Shown: piece by piece, positions 32,306 through 40,369 of the stretch | How positions within the stretch are numbered: the first letter of the stretch is position 1 | Layout of the letters: the number at the start of each line of letters is the position of its first letter | Assembly: GCF_019266065.1 (NCBI RefSeq) | Contig: NZ_LPNR01000107.1 | Coordinates: 62,001-126,000 of the forward strand | Direction of reading: 5' to 3' | Origin: Nocardia sp. MH4 | GTDB taxonomy: Bacteria > Actinomycetota > Actinomycetes > Mycobacteriales > Mycobacteriaceae | Length of the DNA stretch: 64,000 nucleotides | Position numbers and translations under genes: made by a program | Notes under the pieces: generated by a model | Seen by the model: the letters and a program-made list of their open reading frames with translations, nothing else | Database searches by the model: none | What the model was told of the DNA's origin: nothing

Positions 32306-33655
32306 TCAGGCGGTGCGCGAGCCCACGATGATGCTGCCGACGTTGCATTCCTCGAGTTCGTCGAGGCCGGTGGCGGTGGCGAAGGCGGCGGTGTCGCTGA
32401 AGCCCTGGGCGACGACGCCGAGGTTCATGGCGGTGGCGGCCAGGTAGACGGTCTGCATGAGGACGCCGACGTGCTTGAGGATATTGGCGTAGGCGACCTG
32501 CTCGTAGCTCCACATGACGCGGCCCGCGCGGGCCGAGACCAGCAGCAGGACCTGGGGTTCGGCGCCGCCGGCGAGGGTGGCCGAGGTGGACTTCAGCAGC
32601 TTCTGGACGGCGGGGGAGTCGGCGGGGGCGACCGGGCGCAGGACGTGGTCGGCCGAGTCGTAGTGGTACATCCCGTTGTCCAGGCCTGCGACATTGCGGA
32701 TCACCGGGTAGATCTCGAGCTCGTAGGCGCCGCCGCCGGAGGGGTAGGGGCGGGAGCCGTCGGCGCGGGTGCGGGCGCTGCGGAACAGCAGCTCGCCCAG
32801 CTGGTCGGCGGTGATGGGGGCCGCGTCGTCGAAGGCGCGGGTGGACACGCGATCCTCGAGCGTGGCGGTCAGGCTGGGGTCGGCGGCGCGCAGGCCGTCG
32901 AGGTCGGGGCGGGCCAGGGCGATCGGCTCGCCGGCGAACGGCGCGCGGCGGGCGGGCAATTCGGGGAAGCGGCCGTCGGCCCAGCGGGTCGGGCCGAAGT
33001 CGTCCCAGGTGACCGTGCGGGCGCCGAGGGTGCTGCGGCGGTGGAACCACAGGTCGGGGGCGCTCCAGGAGCGGGTGCTGAACTCGTGCTCCTCCTCGTC
33101 GCCGTCGACGAGGAAACCGCACCACTGGAGATCGGCCATGAACTGCGACTTCACCGCAGCGGGCACCGGCGAGTCGGCCGCCATCGGGCCGTCGAGCAGC
33201 GCGAGCAGCCGCGGATCGTGGACGCGCAGATCGCACCACGCCCGCGGGTGCTCGAGCACGAAACCCTGGGCGTCGCGGTGCAGGACGGCGAACTTCGACA
33301 GCGTCGCCGACCAGGTCGGCAGGGGCACCTCGGGGCGCGGCGCCGGTTCGGCGAACGGGCGGATGCTGTAGAGGTCGCGGCCGCCGTCGCGCACCGTGAC
33401 GGCCAGCCAGCCGCCGTCGGTGAGCTTGCGCATGAGCCCGGTGATGTCGTCACCGGCGGCGGCGGTCGACATCTCGGCCGCCGTCGCCGGGCCCTGGTTC
33501 AGCGTCTTCAATGCCTGCAGCGCACCCGCGCCCAGCCCGGTGAGCTTCACGTTGCGCGGCGGATTCAGCAGCACCGCCCCGGCCGGGGTGGTGAGGCAGG
33601 TGACTCCGGCGCGCAGCGAGAATCGGGTCTGGGCGGGATATGTGGAGGCGAGCAC
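32306..33655 (-). CDS. SagB/ThcOx-type nitroreductase-fold azoline oxidase
   Basis: A 449-residue protein whose C-terminal half (from about residue 255) is a flavin-dependent nitroreductase-fold domain of the SagB/ThcOx type. Landmarks are 'TLEDRVSTRAFDDAAPIT', 'YPSGGGAYELEIYPVI' and 'VGVLMQTVYLAATAMNLGVV'. The N-terminal 200 residues resemble the winged-helix or docking part found in such oxidases. The family oxidises thiazolines or oxazolines to aromatic azoles with FMN. The start is GTG 33655. It lies 39 bp behind an iron-siderophore-binding lipoprotein gene preceded by an IdeR-like box, so it should be iron-regulated. I infer that it aromatises the oxazoline of the local siderophore to the oxazole of nocobactin-type products. 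Confidence 0.82.
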   Translation of the reverse strand: MLASTYPAQTRFSLRAGVTCLTTPAGAVLLNPPRNVKLTGLGAGALQALKTLNQGPATAAEMSTAAAGDDITGLMRKLTDGGWLAVTVRDGGRDLYSIRPFAEPAPRPEVPLPTWSATLSKFAVLHRDAQGFVLEHPRAWCDLRVHDPRLLALLDGPMAADSPVPAAVKSQFMADLQWCGFLVDGDEEEHEFSTRSWSAPDLWFHRRSTLGARTVTWDDFGPTRWADGRFPELPARRAPFAGEPIALARPDLDGLRAADPSLTATLEDRVSTRAFDDAAPITADQLGELLFRSARTRADGSRPYPSGGGAYELEIYPVIRNVAGLDNGMYHYDSADHVLRPVAPADSPAVQKLLKSTSATLAGGAEPQVLLLVSARAGRVMWSYEQVAYANILKHVGVLMQTVYLAATAMNLGVVAQGFSDTAAFATATGLDELEECNVGSIIVGSRTA

Positions 33656-33694
33656 AGCGCAGTCCTTGCTGGGTCGAACGTGGTGGGGGAGGTG

Positions 33695-34672
33695 CTACTT
33701 CGCCGCGGCGGCGAAGGCGGGGCCCAGCTTGTCGAGGATGTAGGGCACCGACAGCGCGGACGGCTGGTTGATGGCGCTGATCTCCTGCGTGGTCAGGAAG
33801 ACCACCGAGCCCTTCTGCACCGACGGCAGCTCGTTGTAGCCGGGCAGCTGGCGGTACTTCTCGTCCAGGCCGGGGGAGTAGCCGGCCAGCAGCAGGTCGG
33901 CGGACAGTTCGTCGACGCGCTCCGGCGAGAGCGCCAGGCGGCCCTGGTTGGACGGCTGCGCGGTGAGGTTGGCCGGGATCCCCATGCCCAGCTGGGTGAA
34001 GACCTTGGCCGAGCCGTCGTTGGGGTCGGTCAGCACCATCAGCTGCGCGGGGCTGGCCAGCCAGGTGCTGGCGAAGGTCTTGCCCTTCAGGCCCGGGTTG
34101 GCGGTGCTGATCGCGGCGAGCTTGTCGTCGACCTTCTTGATCACCGCGGTCGCGTCGGATTCCTTGTGCAGCACCTTGCCCAGCGCGGTGACCTGGTCCT
34201 GCCACGGGCTGACGGCGTCCTTGGTCAGCGCGGGCAGCGTCGGCGCGATCTTGGACAGCTCGTCGTAGGTCTTCTGGTCGGCGATGAACGGATCGGCCAG
34301 GATCAGGTCCGGCTCCAGCGCGGCGACCTGCTCGGCGATGCTGCCGGTGGTGTTGAGGGCCTTGGCCGACTTCAGGCTCTCCGGCTCCCACGGCGGGGTG
34401 CTCTTGGAGACCGCGGAGACGTTGTCGATGTAGCCGACGGGGACGACGCCGAGCGCCAGCGAGGTGTCGAGCCACTGGTTGCCCAGGGCGACGATCTTCG
34501 TCGGCGTCCCGGTGACGGTGGTCTCGCCCTTGGCGTGCGTGATGGAGACCGGCTCGCCCGAGCCCGCGGCATCGTCGCTGGAACCGCAGGCGGCGACGCC
34601 GAAGGCGAGCGCACCGGCGAGTGCGGCCACGGCCGCGCGCCGCCAGCCGCGCGAAGTCCGAACAGACGTCAT
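33695..34672 (-). CDS. Iron-siderophore ABC transporter substrate-binding lipoprotein
   Basis: A 325-residue periplasmic-binding-fold (type III, FepB/FhuD-like) lipoprotein that should capture ferric siderophore outside the membrane. A signal peptide with Arg residues and a hydrophobic core ends in the lipobox VAAC. The mature protein contains 'PTKIVALGNQWLDTSLALGVVPVG' (split here by strand and helix), 'LEPDLILADPF' and a long linking helix, all typical. The frame opens at 34690, but that ATG is part of the ribosome site; GGAGG stands eight bases before ATG 34672, which is preferred. An IdeR-like box lies 60 bp upstream. The permease and ATPase genes are not in the window. Confidence 0.9.
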   Translation of the reverse strand: MTSVRTSRGWRRAAVAALAGALAFGVAACGSSDDAAGSGEPVSITHAKGETTVTGTPTKIVALGNQWLDTSLALGVVPVGYIDNVSAVSKSTPPWEPESLKSAKALNTTGSIAEQVAALEPDLILADPFIADQKTYDELSKIAPTLPALTKDAVSPWQDQVTALGKVLHKESDATAVIKKVDDKLAAISTANPGLKGKTFASTWLASPAQLMVLTDPNDGSAKVFTQLGMGIPANLTAQPSNQGRLALSPERVDELSADLLLAGYSPGLDEKYRQLPGYNELPSVQKGSVVFLTTQEISAINQPSALSVPYILDKLGPAFAAAAK

Positions 34673-34731
34673 CGTTGCATCCTCCTTCATCGAGGAAGGT
34701 TCCTCGATCGGCTCGTCGAGCCGGTTCCAGC

Positions 34732-34755
34732 GTAGGTCAGCCTAGGCTAACCTAC
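34732..34755. promoter_or_regulatory. Near-palindromic IdeR/DtxR-like operator upstream of the binding-protein/sagB unit
   Basis: The 24-bp sequence starting GTAGGTCAGCCTAGG is an inverted repeat with a single mismatched pair. It contains two overlapping 19-mers that each match about 15 of 19 IdeR consensus positions. It lies between the M13 peptidase stop (34781) and the binding-protein start (34672), so it should control the latter and the SagB-type gene behind it. Confidence 0.75.
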
Positions 34756-34780
34756 GTCGGTTTCGGAGGGGGAATCGTCC

Positions 34781-36817
34781 CTACAGTGTCACCCGCTGGT
34801 CCTGCGGCATGAACAGCTTGTCGCCGTCCTTCACCTCGAAGGTGGTGTAGAACTCGCCGATATTGCGGACGACCTGGTTGCAGCGGAACTCGTTGGGCGA
34901 GTGGGTGTCCTGCAGGGACTGCAGGGTCGCCTCCTCGGTCTGCTTGTCGCGCCACTGCCGCGCCCAGGAGAAGAACATGGTGCGGAAGTCGGGCTGCGCG
35001 CCGGTGCGCTGGGCGAGCTTCTGATATGCCGCCAGCGCGATCTGCAGGCCGCGCAGGTCGGCCAGGTTCTCGCCGACGGTCAGCGCGCCGTTGACGTGCT
35101 GTCCCTCGGGCGCGCCCTCGGGGACCAGCACGTCGTACTGCTCGATGAGCTGCTGGGTCTTGGCGTCGAAGGCGGCGCGATCCTCCGGCGTCCACCAGTC
35201 GCGGCGGTTGCCGTCACCGTCGTACTTGGAGCCCTGGTCGTCGAAGCCGTGTCCGATCTCGTGCCCGATCGTCGAGCCGACGGCGCCGTAGTTGACCGCG
35301 TCCTGGGCGTCCTTGTCGAAGAACGGCGGCTGCAGGTAGGCCGCGGGGAAGACGATCTGGTTGGTGGTCGGGCTGTAGTAGGCGTTCACCGTCTGCGGCG
35401 ACATGCTCCACTCCGACTTGTCCACCTCGGTGCCGAGCCGGGCGAACGCGCGCTTGGACTCGAAAGCGTTGATGGCGATGAGAGATTCGATCAACTTGCC
35501 GCGGGTCACCTGCACCGAGGAGTAATCGACCCACTTGTCGGGGTAGCCGATCTGGGCGACGATCTTGTCCAGCTTGGCGATCGAGGCCTCGCGGGTGGGC
35601 TGCGACATCCACGTCGAGTTGGTGAAGTTGTCGCGGTAGGCGGCACGCAGGTCGTCGACCATCTCCATGGCGCGTTCCTTGGCCGCGGGCGGGAAGTGCT
35701 TGTCCACGTACAGCTTTCCCAACGGTTCGCCGAGATTATCGTCGACGACGCCCACCGCGGAGCGCCACATCTCCGGCTTCTCCTCCAGGCCGCTGAGCAC
35801 CCGGCCGACGAAGTCGAAGCGCGCGTCGGCGATCGCCTTGGGCAGGAAGCGCGCGTAGGTGTTGGCGATGTGCAGCTTGAGGTAGTCGCGCCACTGGGCG
35901 AGGTCGACCTCGCTCCACAGCTGCGCCGCCGCGGTGATGAACGACGGCTGGCCGACGACCATCTTGTCGAACAGCGACTTGGGCCGGTCGGTCATGCCCG
36001 CCAGCCACGGATCCCAGTCGAACTGCGGGCCGAGCGCGGTCAGCTCCTGCCAGCTCATCAGGTTGTAGGTGGCGTCGGTGTTGCGCAGGCGCACGCTGTC
36101 CCAGTGATTCGCGGCGATCCGCTTCTCCAGGTCGACGGTCCGCTGCGCCACCCCGGCCGGGTCGGCCATGCCGAGGCCCTTGGCCAGCTGCTCGAGGTAG
36201 GTCTGATAGCCGGCCAGCTGCGTCGCGAACTCGGGCTTGCGGTAGTACTGCTCGCCCAGGGTGAGCCCGGCCTGGCTGACGCTGGGGATGTAGGCCTTGG
36301 AGTTCTTGCGGTCGATGCCGATGCCCATCCCGATCAGCCCGGAGATCGGCGCCTCGGCCATGACCTTGGCCAGCTCGGGCTTGCCCGCGGCCTTGTCGAG
36401 CGCGCCGAACAAGCCGTTGAGCGGCGTGATACCGAGGCGCTCGATCTCGTCGAGGTCGAGGCGGGCGTCGTAGAGGTCCTTGATCTGCTGGGCCTCCGAC
36501 CCCGGCTTCGGGTCCTTGATGCCCTCGATGATCGCGCGCAGCTGCTCGAGCGTGCGGTCGTTGGCGTCGGTGATGGCGCCGACCGAGGACTTGTCCGGCG
36601 GCAGCTGGTAGTCGCGCAGCCAGGCGCCGTTGACGTGGCGGTACAGGTCGTCCTGCGGGCGGATCGCCGGATCGCCGCCGCCCATGTCCACGCCGGTGAG
36701 CTTCACTTCGGGGGAATCGGACGTGCAGGAGGCCAGCGCGGCCGCGACGGGCACCAGGCCCATGGCGATCAGGAATGCGCGCCGATCCACGACCGACGGA
36801 CGACCGGACGATGTCAC
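34781..36817 (-). CDS. M13 family (neprilysin/PepO-like) zinc metallopeptidase lipoprotein
   Basis: A 678-residue M13 metallopeptidase. The zinc site is HEIGHGFDD (two His), and the third ligand Glu lies in 'GENLADLRG'. Upstream 'VNAYYSPTTNQIVFPAAYLQPP' (strand and substrate-binding NAYY) completes the family signature. The N-terminus has 'VDRRAFL' followed by a hydrophobic stretch and LASC, suggesting a twin-arginine-like lipoprotein signal, so the enzyme is cell-surface bound. The frame is open to 36847, but GTG 36817 with GGAA upstream gives a normal signal and is preferred. M13 enzymes trim peptides; the target here is unknown. Confidence 0.88.
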   Translation of the reverse strand: MTSSGRPSVVDRRAFLIAMGLVPVAAALASCTSDSPEVKLTGVDMGGGDPAIRPQDDLYRHVNGAWLRDYQLPPDKSSVGAITDANDRTLEQLRAIIEGIKDPKPGSEAQQIKDLYDARLDLDEIERLGITPLNGLFGALDKAAGKPELAKVMAEAPISGLIGMGIGIDRKNSKAYIPSVSQAGLTLGEQYYRKPEFATQLAGYQTYLEQLAKGLGMADPAGVAQRTVDLEKRIAANHWDSVRLRNTDATYNLMSWQELTALGPQFDWDPWLAGMTDRPKSLFDKMVVGQPSFITAAAQLWSEVDLAQWRDYLKLHIANTYARFLPKAIADARFDFVGRVLSGLEEKPEMWRSAVGVVDDNLGEPLGKLYVDKHFPPAAKERAMEMVDDLRAAYRDNFTNSTWMSQPTREASIAKLDKIVAQIGYPDKWVDYSSVQVTRGKLIESLIAINAFESKRAFARLGTEVDKSEWSMSPQTVNAYYSPTTNQIVFPAAYLQPPFFDKDAQDAVNYGAVGSTIGHEIGHGFDDQGSKYDGDGNRRDWWTPEDRAAFDAKTQQLIEQYDVLVPEGAPEGQHVNGALTVGENLADLRGLQIALAAYQKLAQRTGAQPDFRTMFFSWARQWRDKQTEEATLQSLQDTHSPNEFRCNQVVRNIGEFYTTFEVKDGDKLFMPQDQRVTL

Positions 36818-36949
36818 TAGGTTCCTTCCCCGATGCGGCAGCCGCACCCCTGCTCGTTGCGATCCAGCCCGCCCAGGCTACCGGCGGGCGGGCCGATCGG
36901 TGGAGGTAGCGGTGAGCCCGGCCCGTTCTGTGGGCCGGATCGGGGACGG

Positions 36950-37396
36950 CTAGTCCGAGGAGATGCCCGCGCTGCCGGTCGCCATGTCGCAGGCCAGTCC
37001 GCTGCCCGCGTTCAGGATCTTCGCGACGGTGGGCACGCGCTTGGTGACCAGTGGTGCTCCGGTGGCGTGCAGCAGCAGCGACAGCTGCACCTCGACCTCG
37101 GTCTCGACGTGGTAGTAGGCGGTAGCCTTGGCCACGGTGACGCCGCCGACGTTCACCTCCAGGTCGACGGTGTCGCTGGCGAAGAACTTGCCGTTGGCGA
37201 CGAAGTCGACCTGCGCGCCGACGTAGTCGTCGAGGCCGACGACATCGATCTTGGAGGTGCAGCCGACGGTGAGGGTGTCGGTGAGCATGTCGATGATCGG
37301 CCCCGCGGTGGCGTGCGGGGCGGCCAGGGCGAGCACGGCGGCGAAGGCGCTCGCGGTGGTCGCGATCCGGCGGATGGTCGGCAGGGTGATGTGCAT
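36950..37396 (-). CDS. Small secreted protein of unknown function
   Basis: A 148-residue protein with a cleavable signal peptide: basic N-terminus, Ala/Leu core, probable cleavage after 'PHATA'. The mature part is beta-rich with two cysteines (VGCTSK early, LACDMA late) that could form a disulfide. No family was recognised. It stands alone between the M13 peptidase and the ribosomal promoter region, in the opposite direction to the latter. Confidence 0.65.
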   Translation of the reverse strand: MHITLPTIRRIATTASAFAAVLALAAPHATAGPIIDMLTDTLTVGCTSKIDVVGLDDYVGAQVDFVANGKFFASDTVDLEVNVGGVTVAKATAYYHVETEVEVQLSLLLHATGAPLVTKRVPTVAKILNAGSGLACDMATGSAGISSD

Positions 37397-37512
37397 GTGC
37401 GACTCCTCATCAGCTCGTACCTCGACGAGCAGGGCGACCGTAGCAACGGCGTGACCGCGCCCACAGAGATTTGAAACATATCTGCTTCAGATTTGTGGGA
37501 ACGACCCCCGAT

Positions 37513-37541
37513 TTGGGTCGACCTGGGGATTCACCTACACT
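37513..37541 (+). promoter_or_regulatory. Promoter of the rplN ribosomal operon
   Basis: TTGGGT (37513-37518), a 17-bp spacer and TACACT (37536-37541) form a sigma-70/SigA-type promoter about 160 bp before rplN. Downstream sequence CTAGACCGGTTGCCTG is almost identical to that at the rpsH promoter (43,023-43,051). The gap 37,397-37,699 holds this promoter, an untranslated leader and the AGGAGG ribosome site of rplN, with no further gene seen. Confidence 0.7.
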
Positions 37542-37699
37542 AGACCGGTTGCCTGCGGGAGCTCTGCGCCCGCAATCCGGCAGTGAACCCCCAGTGGTAG
37601 GTATTTCCGCTGGCAGGCGCGCGTCCGGAGGGTGACTGACCATGTGCGTCGGGTCGGCAATCCGGCGTACGTATACATCCAGGTCCAGGAGGTGCTGAA

Positions 37700-38068
37700 G
37701 TGATTCAGCAGGAGTCGCGACTGCGCGTCGCCGACAACACCGGGGCGAAGGAAATCCTTTGCATCCGCGTGCTCGGTGGCTCGTCGCGTCGCTATGCCGG
37801 TATCGGTGACATCATCGTCGCCACCGTGAAGGACGCCATCCCCGGCGCGAACGTCAAGAAGGGCGACGTCGTCAAGGCTGTCGTCGTGCGCACCGTCAAG
37901 GAGCGCCGCCGTCCGGACGGTTCCTACATCAAGTTCGACGAGAACGCGGCCGTGCTGATCAAGCCGGACAACGATCCTCGCGGCACCCGCATCTTCGGCC
38001 CGGTCGGCCGTGAGCTGCGTGACAAGCGCTTCATGAAGATCGTTTCGCTGGCCCCGGAGGTGCTCTGA
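37700..38068 (+). CDS. rplN: 50S ribosomal protein L14 (uL14)
   Basis: A 122-residue protein with the conserved start IQQESRLRVADNTGAKE, the 'KKGDVVKAVVVRT' core and the 'RIFGPVGRELRD' C-terminal segment of bacterial L14. It binds 23S rRNA at the subunit interface. The start is GTG 37700, behind AGGAGGT. It leads the rplN-rplX-rplE-rpsN run, spaced 2 bp from rplX. Confidence 0.98.
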   Translation: MIQQESRLRVADNTGAKEILCIRVLGGSSRRYAGIGDIIVATVKDAIPGANVKKGDVVKAVVVRTVKERRRPDGSYIKFDENAAVLIKPDNDPRGTRIFGPVGRELRDKRFMKIVSLAPEVL

Positions 38069-38070
38069 CC

Positions 38071-38388
38071 ATGAAGGTGCACAAGGGTGACACCGTCCTC
38101 GTCATCTCGGGCAAGGACAAGGGCGCCAAGGGCAAGGTCATCCAGGCCTACCCGGCGACCGGCAAGGTTCTCGTCGAAGGCGTGAACCGGATCAAGAAGC
38201 ACGTCGCGGATTCCGCGAACCAGCGTGGCGCCTCCTCGGGTGGCATCGTGACCCAGGAAGCCCCCATCCAGGTTTCCAACGTGATGGTCGTCGACTCCGA
38301 CGGTAACCCGACTCGCGTCGGCTACCGCACCGACGAAGAGACCGGCAAGCGGGTTCGGATCTCCCGTAAGAACGGGAAGGACATCTGA
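38071..38388 (+). CDS. rplX: 50S ribosomal protein L24 (uL24)
   Basis: A 105-residue protein starting MKVHKGDTVLVISGKDKG, the KOW motif of L24, which nucleates 50S assembly. ATG follows the rplN stop by 2 bp, and its stop precedes rplE by 1 bp, so the run is tightly coupled. Confidence 0.98.
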   Translation: MKVHKGDTVLVISGKDKGAKGKVIQAYPATGKVLVEGVNRIKKHVADSANQRGASSGGIVTQEAPIQVSNVMVVDSDGNPTRVGYRTDEETGKRVRISRKNGKDI

Positions 38389-38389
38389 C

Positions 38390-38953
38390 ATGACCACCTC
38401 TGAGCAGACTCAGCCCCGGCTGAAGGCGCGCTACCGCGCCGAGATCAAGGACGCGCTGAACAGCGAGTTCGAGTACGCCAACGTGATGCAGATCCCGGGC
38501 GTCGTCAAGGTCGTCGTGAACATGGGTGTCGGCGACGCCGCCCGTGACGCGAAGCTGATCAACGGTGCCATCAAGGACCTCGAGCTGATCACCGGTCAGA
38601 AGCCGGAGGTCCGCAAGGCCACCAAGTCGATCGCGCAGTTCAAGCTCCGTGAGGGCATGCCGATCGGTGCCAAGGTCACCCTCCGTGGCGACCGCATGTG
38701 GGAGTTCCTGGATCGTCTGGTCTCCATCGCGCTGCCGCGTATCCGCGACTTCCGCGGTCTGTCGCCGAAGCAGTTCGACGGCAACGGCAACTACACGTTC
38801 GGCCTCAGCGAGCAGTCGATGTTCCACGAGATCGACGTGGATTCCATCGACCGCCCGCGCGGTATGGACATCACCGTGGTGACCACTGCGACCAACAACG
38901 AAGAAGGCCGTGCGCTGCTCAAGCACCTCGGCTTCCCGTTCAAGGAGAACTGA
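38390..38953 (+). CDS. rplE: 50S ribosomal protein L5 (uL5)
   Basis: A 187-residue 5S-rRNA-binding protein. Landmarks are 'LKARYRAEIKDAL' at the N-terminus, 'VVVNMGVGDAARDAK', and 'RGMDITVVTTA' near the C-terminus. It lies between rplX and rpsN in the standard spc order. Confidence 0.98.
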   Translation: MTTSEQTQPRLKARYRAEIKDALNSEFEYANVMQIPGVVKVVVNMGVGDAARDAKLINGAIKDLELITGQKPEVRKATKSIAQFKLREGMPIGAKVTLRGDRMWEFLDRLVSIALPRIRDFRGLSPKQFDGNGNYTFGLSEQSMFHEIDVDSIDRPRGMDITVVTTATNNEEGRALLKHLGFPFKEN

Positions 38954-38957
38954 GCAC

Positions 38958-39143
38958 ATGGCCAAGAAAGCACTGGTCAACAAGGCCAACGCCAAGCCGA
39001 AGTTCGCGGTCCGCGCCTACACCCGCTGCCAGCGTTGCGGCCGCCCCCACGCGGTGTACCGCAAGTTCGGCCTGTGCCGCGTGTGCCTGCGCGAGATGGC
39101 CCACCGTGGCGAGCTCCCGGGCGTGCACAAGAGCTCCTGGTGA
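38958..39143 (+). CDS. rpsN: 30S ribosomal protein S14, zinc type (uS14, type Z)
   Basis: A 61-residue S14 of the short zinc-binding type, with ligands CQRC and CRVC around 'GRPHAVYRKFGL'. The frame opens 48 bp earlier inside rplE, but ATG 38958 gives the exact family length. It is the last gene of the first spc segment; a strong hairpin follows instead of rpsH. Confidence 0.97.
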   Translation: MAKKALVNKANAKPKFAVRAYTRCQRCGRPHAVYRKFGLCRVCLREMAHRGELPGVHKSSW

Positions 39144-39186
39144 CCCCGCGCTCCTCGTGAGCGCAGCCACCTAGGCGAATAACGAA

Positions 39187-39223
39187 CGAAGGCACGGACT
39201 TCCGAGTGGAGTCCGTGCCTTCG
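39187..39223 (+). terminator. Intrinsic terminator after rpsN
   Basis: A perfect 14-bp stem (arms 39187-39200 and 39210-39223, left arm CGAAGGCACGGACT) with a 9-nt loop lies 43 bp after rpsN. It separates the ribosomal transcript from the inserted genes. The opposing gene that ends at 39241 may share it. Confidence 0.75.
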
Positions 39224-39240
39224 TGTGTTCGCGGCACGGG

Positions 39241-39675
39241 TCAGCCGAGGTGCTGCCATTCCGCCCACGCCTCGTCGAGCAGTGGCGTGACGGCGTCGTA
39301 GATCTCCCACGTGTCCGGGACGTGATAGGTGGTCTCGTAGCGCGCGACCTCGGGGACGCGGTCGTAGGCGCGCAGGTATTGCCGGTAGACGGCCGCCGCG
39401 AAGGCCTGGCCGCGGGCGTTGAGGTGGCCCTCGTTCAGCTCACCGCAGCAGTGGTCGAGCAGATAGCGGCCGGGGGTTTTCGCGCGCTCGCGCAGGGCCG
39501 CCAGCTCCGGCCGTGGCCGGGGCTCCGGTTCGCCCCAGACGAGCGCGGTCGGCGAATGCAGGTCGTGCGCGACGGCCCAGGCGTAGAACATGCCGATGTG
39601 GGTCGCTCCCGCCTCGCTGTCCAGGCCCAGCTCCGAGGTCGTGTCCGAGTGCCAGCCGCAGTCGTCGTAGGTCAT
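39241..39675 (-). CDS. DUF7832-type protein, unknown function
   Basis: A 144-residue cytoplasmic protein starting 'MTYDDCGWHSDTTSEL'. It contains 'GATHIGMFYAWAVAHDL', a pattern I associate with the DUF7832 family found in scattered bacteria. A Cys pair 'DHCCGE' follows. Family function is unknown. ATG 39675 has a G-rich ribosome site; a longer frame to 39726 is less likely. It is in the 4-kb block that separates rpsN from rpsH and runs against the ribosomal genes. Confidence 0.65.
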   Translation of the reverse strand: MTYDDCGWHSDTTSELGLDSEAGATHIGMFYAWAVAHDLHSPTALVWGEPEPRPRPELAALRERAKTPGRYLLDHCCGELNEGHLNARGQAFAAAVYRQYLRAYDRVPEVARYETTYHVPDTWEIYDAVTPLLDEAWAEWQHLG

Positions 39676-39816
39676 GGTTTCCCCCTGTGGTCGATGGAGC
39701 CTCAGGATCGCAGTACGCACCGACAATTCGGCCGGTCGCCGCCCGCGCTTCCGGAAGATGGGTGAAATATTCGGATTTCACTCTTGTGGAATGCTCGCGT
39801 CGTGTTCCCTTGGCGC

Positions 39817-40071
39817 ATGAAGAAGTTCGCCACTGTCGCCGCTCTGTCCTGTGCCCTGCTGTCGGCCCCCGCCGTCGCCACCGCCGCCCCCGTCACGCCC
39901 GCGCCGGTCGCCGACTCCGGTTCGGCGCAGGGCGGCACCGGTTCCTCGCAGGGTGGCTCGGGGTCCTCGGAGACCGCGCTGATCTGCTCGCCGATCGCGC
40001 AGGTGCTGTTTGCCACCGGCAGCGTAGAGAAGCCGCCGCTGTACGACCTGATGTGCATGATCGTCGGATAG
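39817..40071 (+). CDS. Small secreted protein, tandem copy 1
   Basis: An 84-residue protein with a signal peptide (MKKFATVAALSCALLSAPAVATAA), a Gly/Ser linker and a short C-terminal region with 'ICSPIAQVLFATGS' and 'LMCMIV', two cysteines likely to be paired. No family recognised. The next gene is a paralogue with the same layout. Confidence 0.6.
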   Translation: MKKFATVAALSCALLSAPAVATAAPVTPAPVADSGSAQGGTGSSQGGSGSSETALICSPIAQVLFATGSVEKPPLYDLMCMIVG

Positions 40072-40138
40072 CCCTCGAAGCTGTTGCCCCGGCAACTCGG
40101 GGCGTGCGCACAGCGGGGGCGGACGGCACGGTAGGCGC

Positions 40139-40351
40139 ATGAAGAAGTTTGCCGTGTCCTCCGCTCTTGCCCTGTTCCTCCTCGCCCCGGTCGTCACCGC
40201 GACCGCCGCCCAGGCCGAGGCGCCGGTCGCGGACAGTGGGTCGTCGAGTCTGGATGTGCTCTGCAGTCCGGTCGGTGGGCTGCTCGTTCTCGCGGGGAGT
40301 GCGGAGAATCCGTACGGCCCGCTGCTCAGCATGGTGTGTGTGACCCGCTGA
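40139..40351 (+). CDS. Small secreted protein, tandem copy 2
   Basis: A 70-residue paralogue of the preceding protein. It has a signal peptide MKKFAVSSALALFLLAPVV followed by 'LCSPVGGLLVLAGSAENPYG' and a second cysteine at 'MVCVT'. The start region GGCGCATGAAGAAGTT is repeated almost exactly 322 bp upstream, so this is a tandem duplication. Function unknown. Confidence 0.6.
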   Translation: MKKFAVSSALALFLLAPVVTATAAQAEAPVADSGSSSLDVLCSPVGGLLVLAGSAENPYGPLLSMVCVTR

Positions 40352-40369
40352 CGGGCATGTCCCGGTAGG

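Noticed and set aside
31703..34735. A plus-strand open frame of 1,010 codons across several minus-strand genes
   Set aside because: It crosses three real genes and their intergenic gaps and has shadow composition.
37560..37699. A riboswitch or ribosomal-protein autoregulatory structure in the rplN leader
   Set aside because: Some short inverted pairs exist, but none matches a known leader motif well enough to report.
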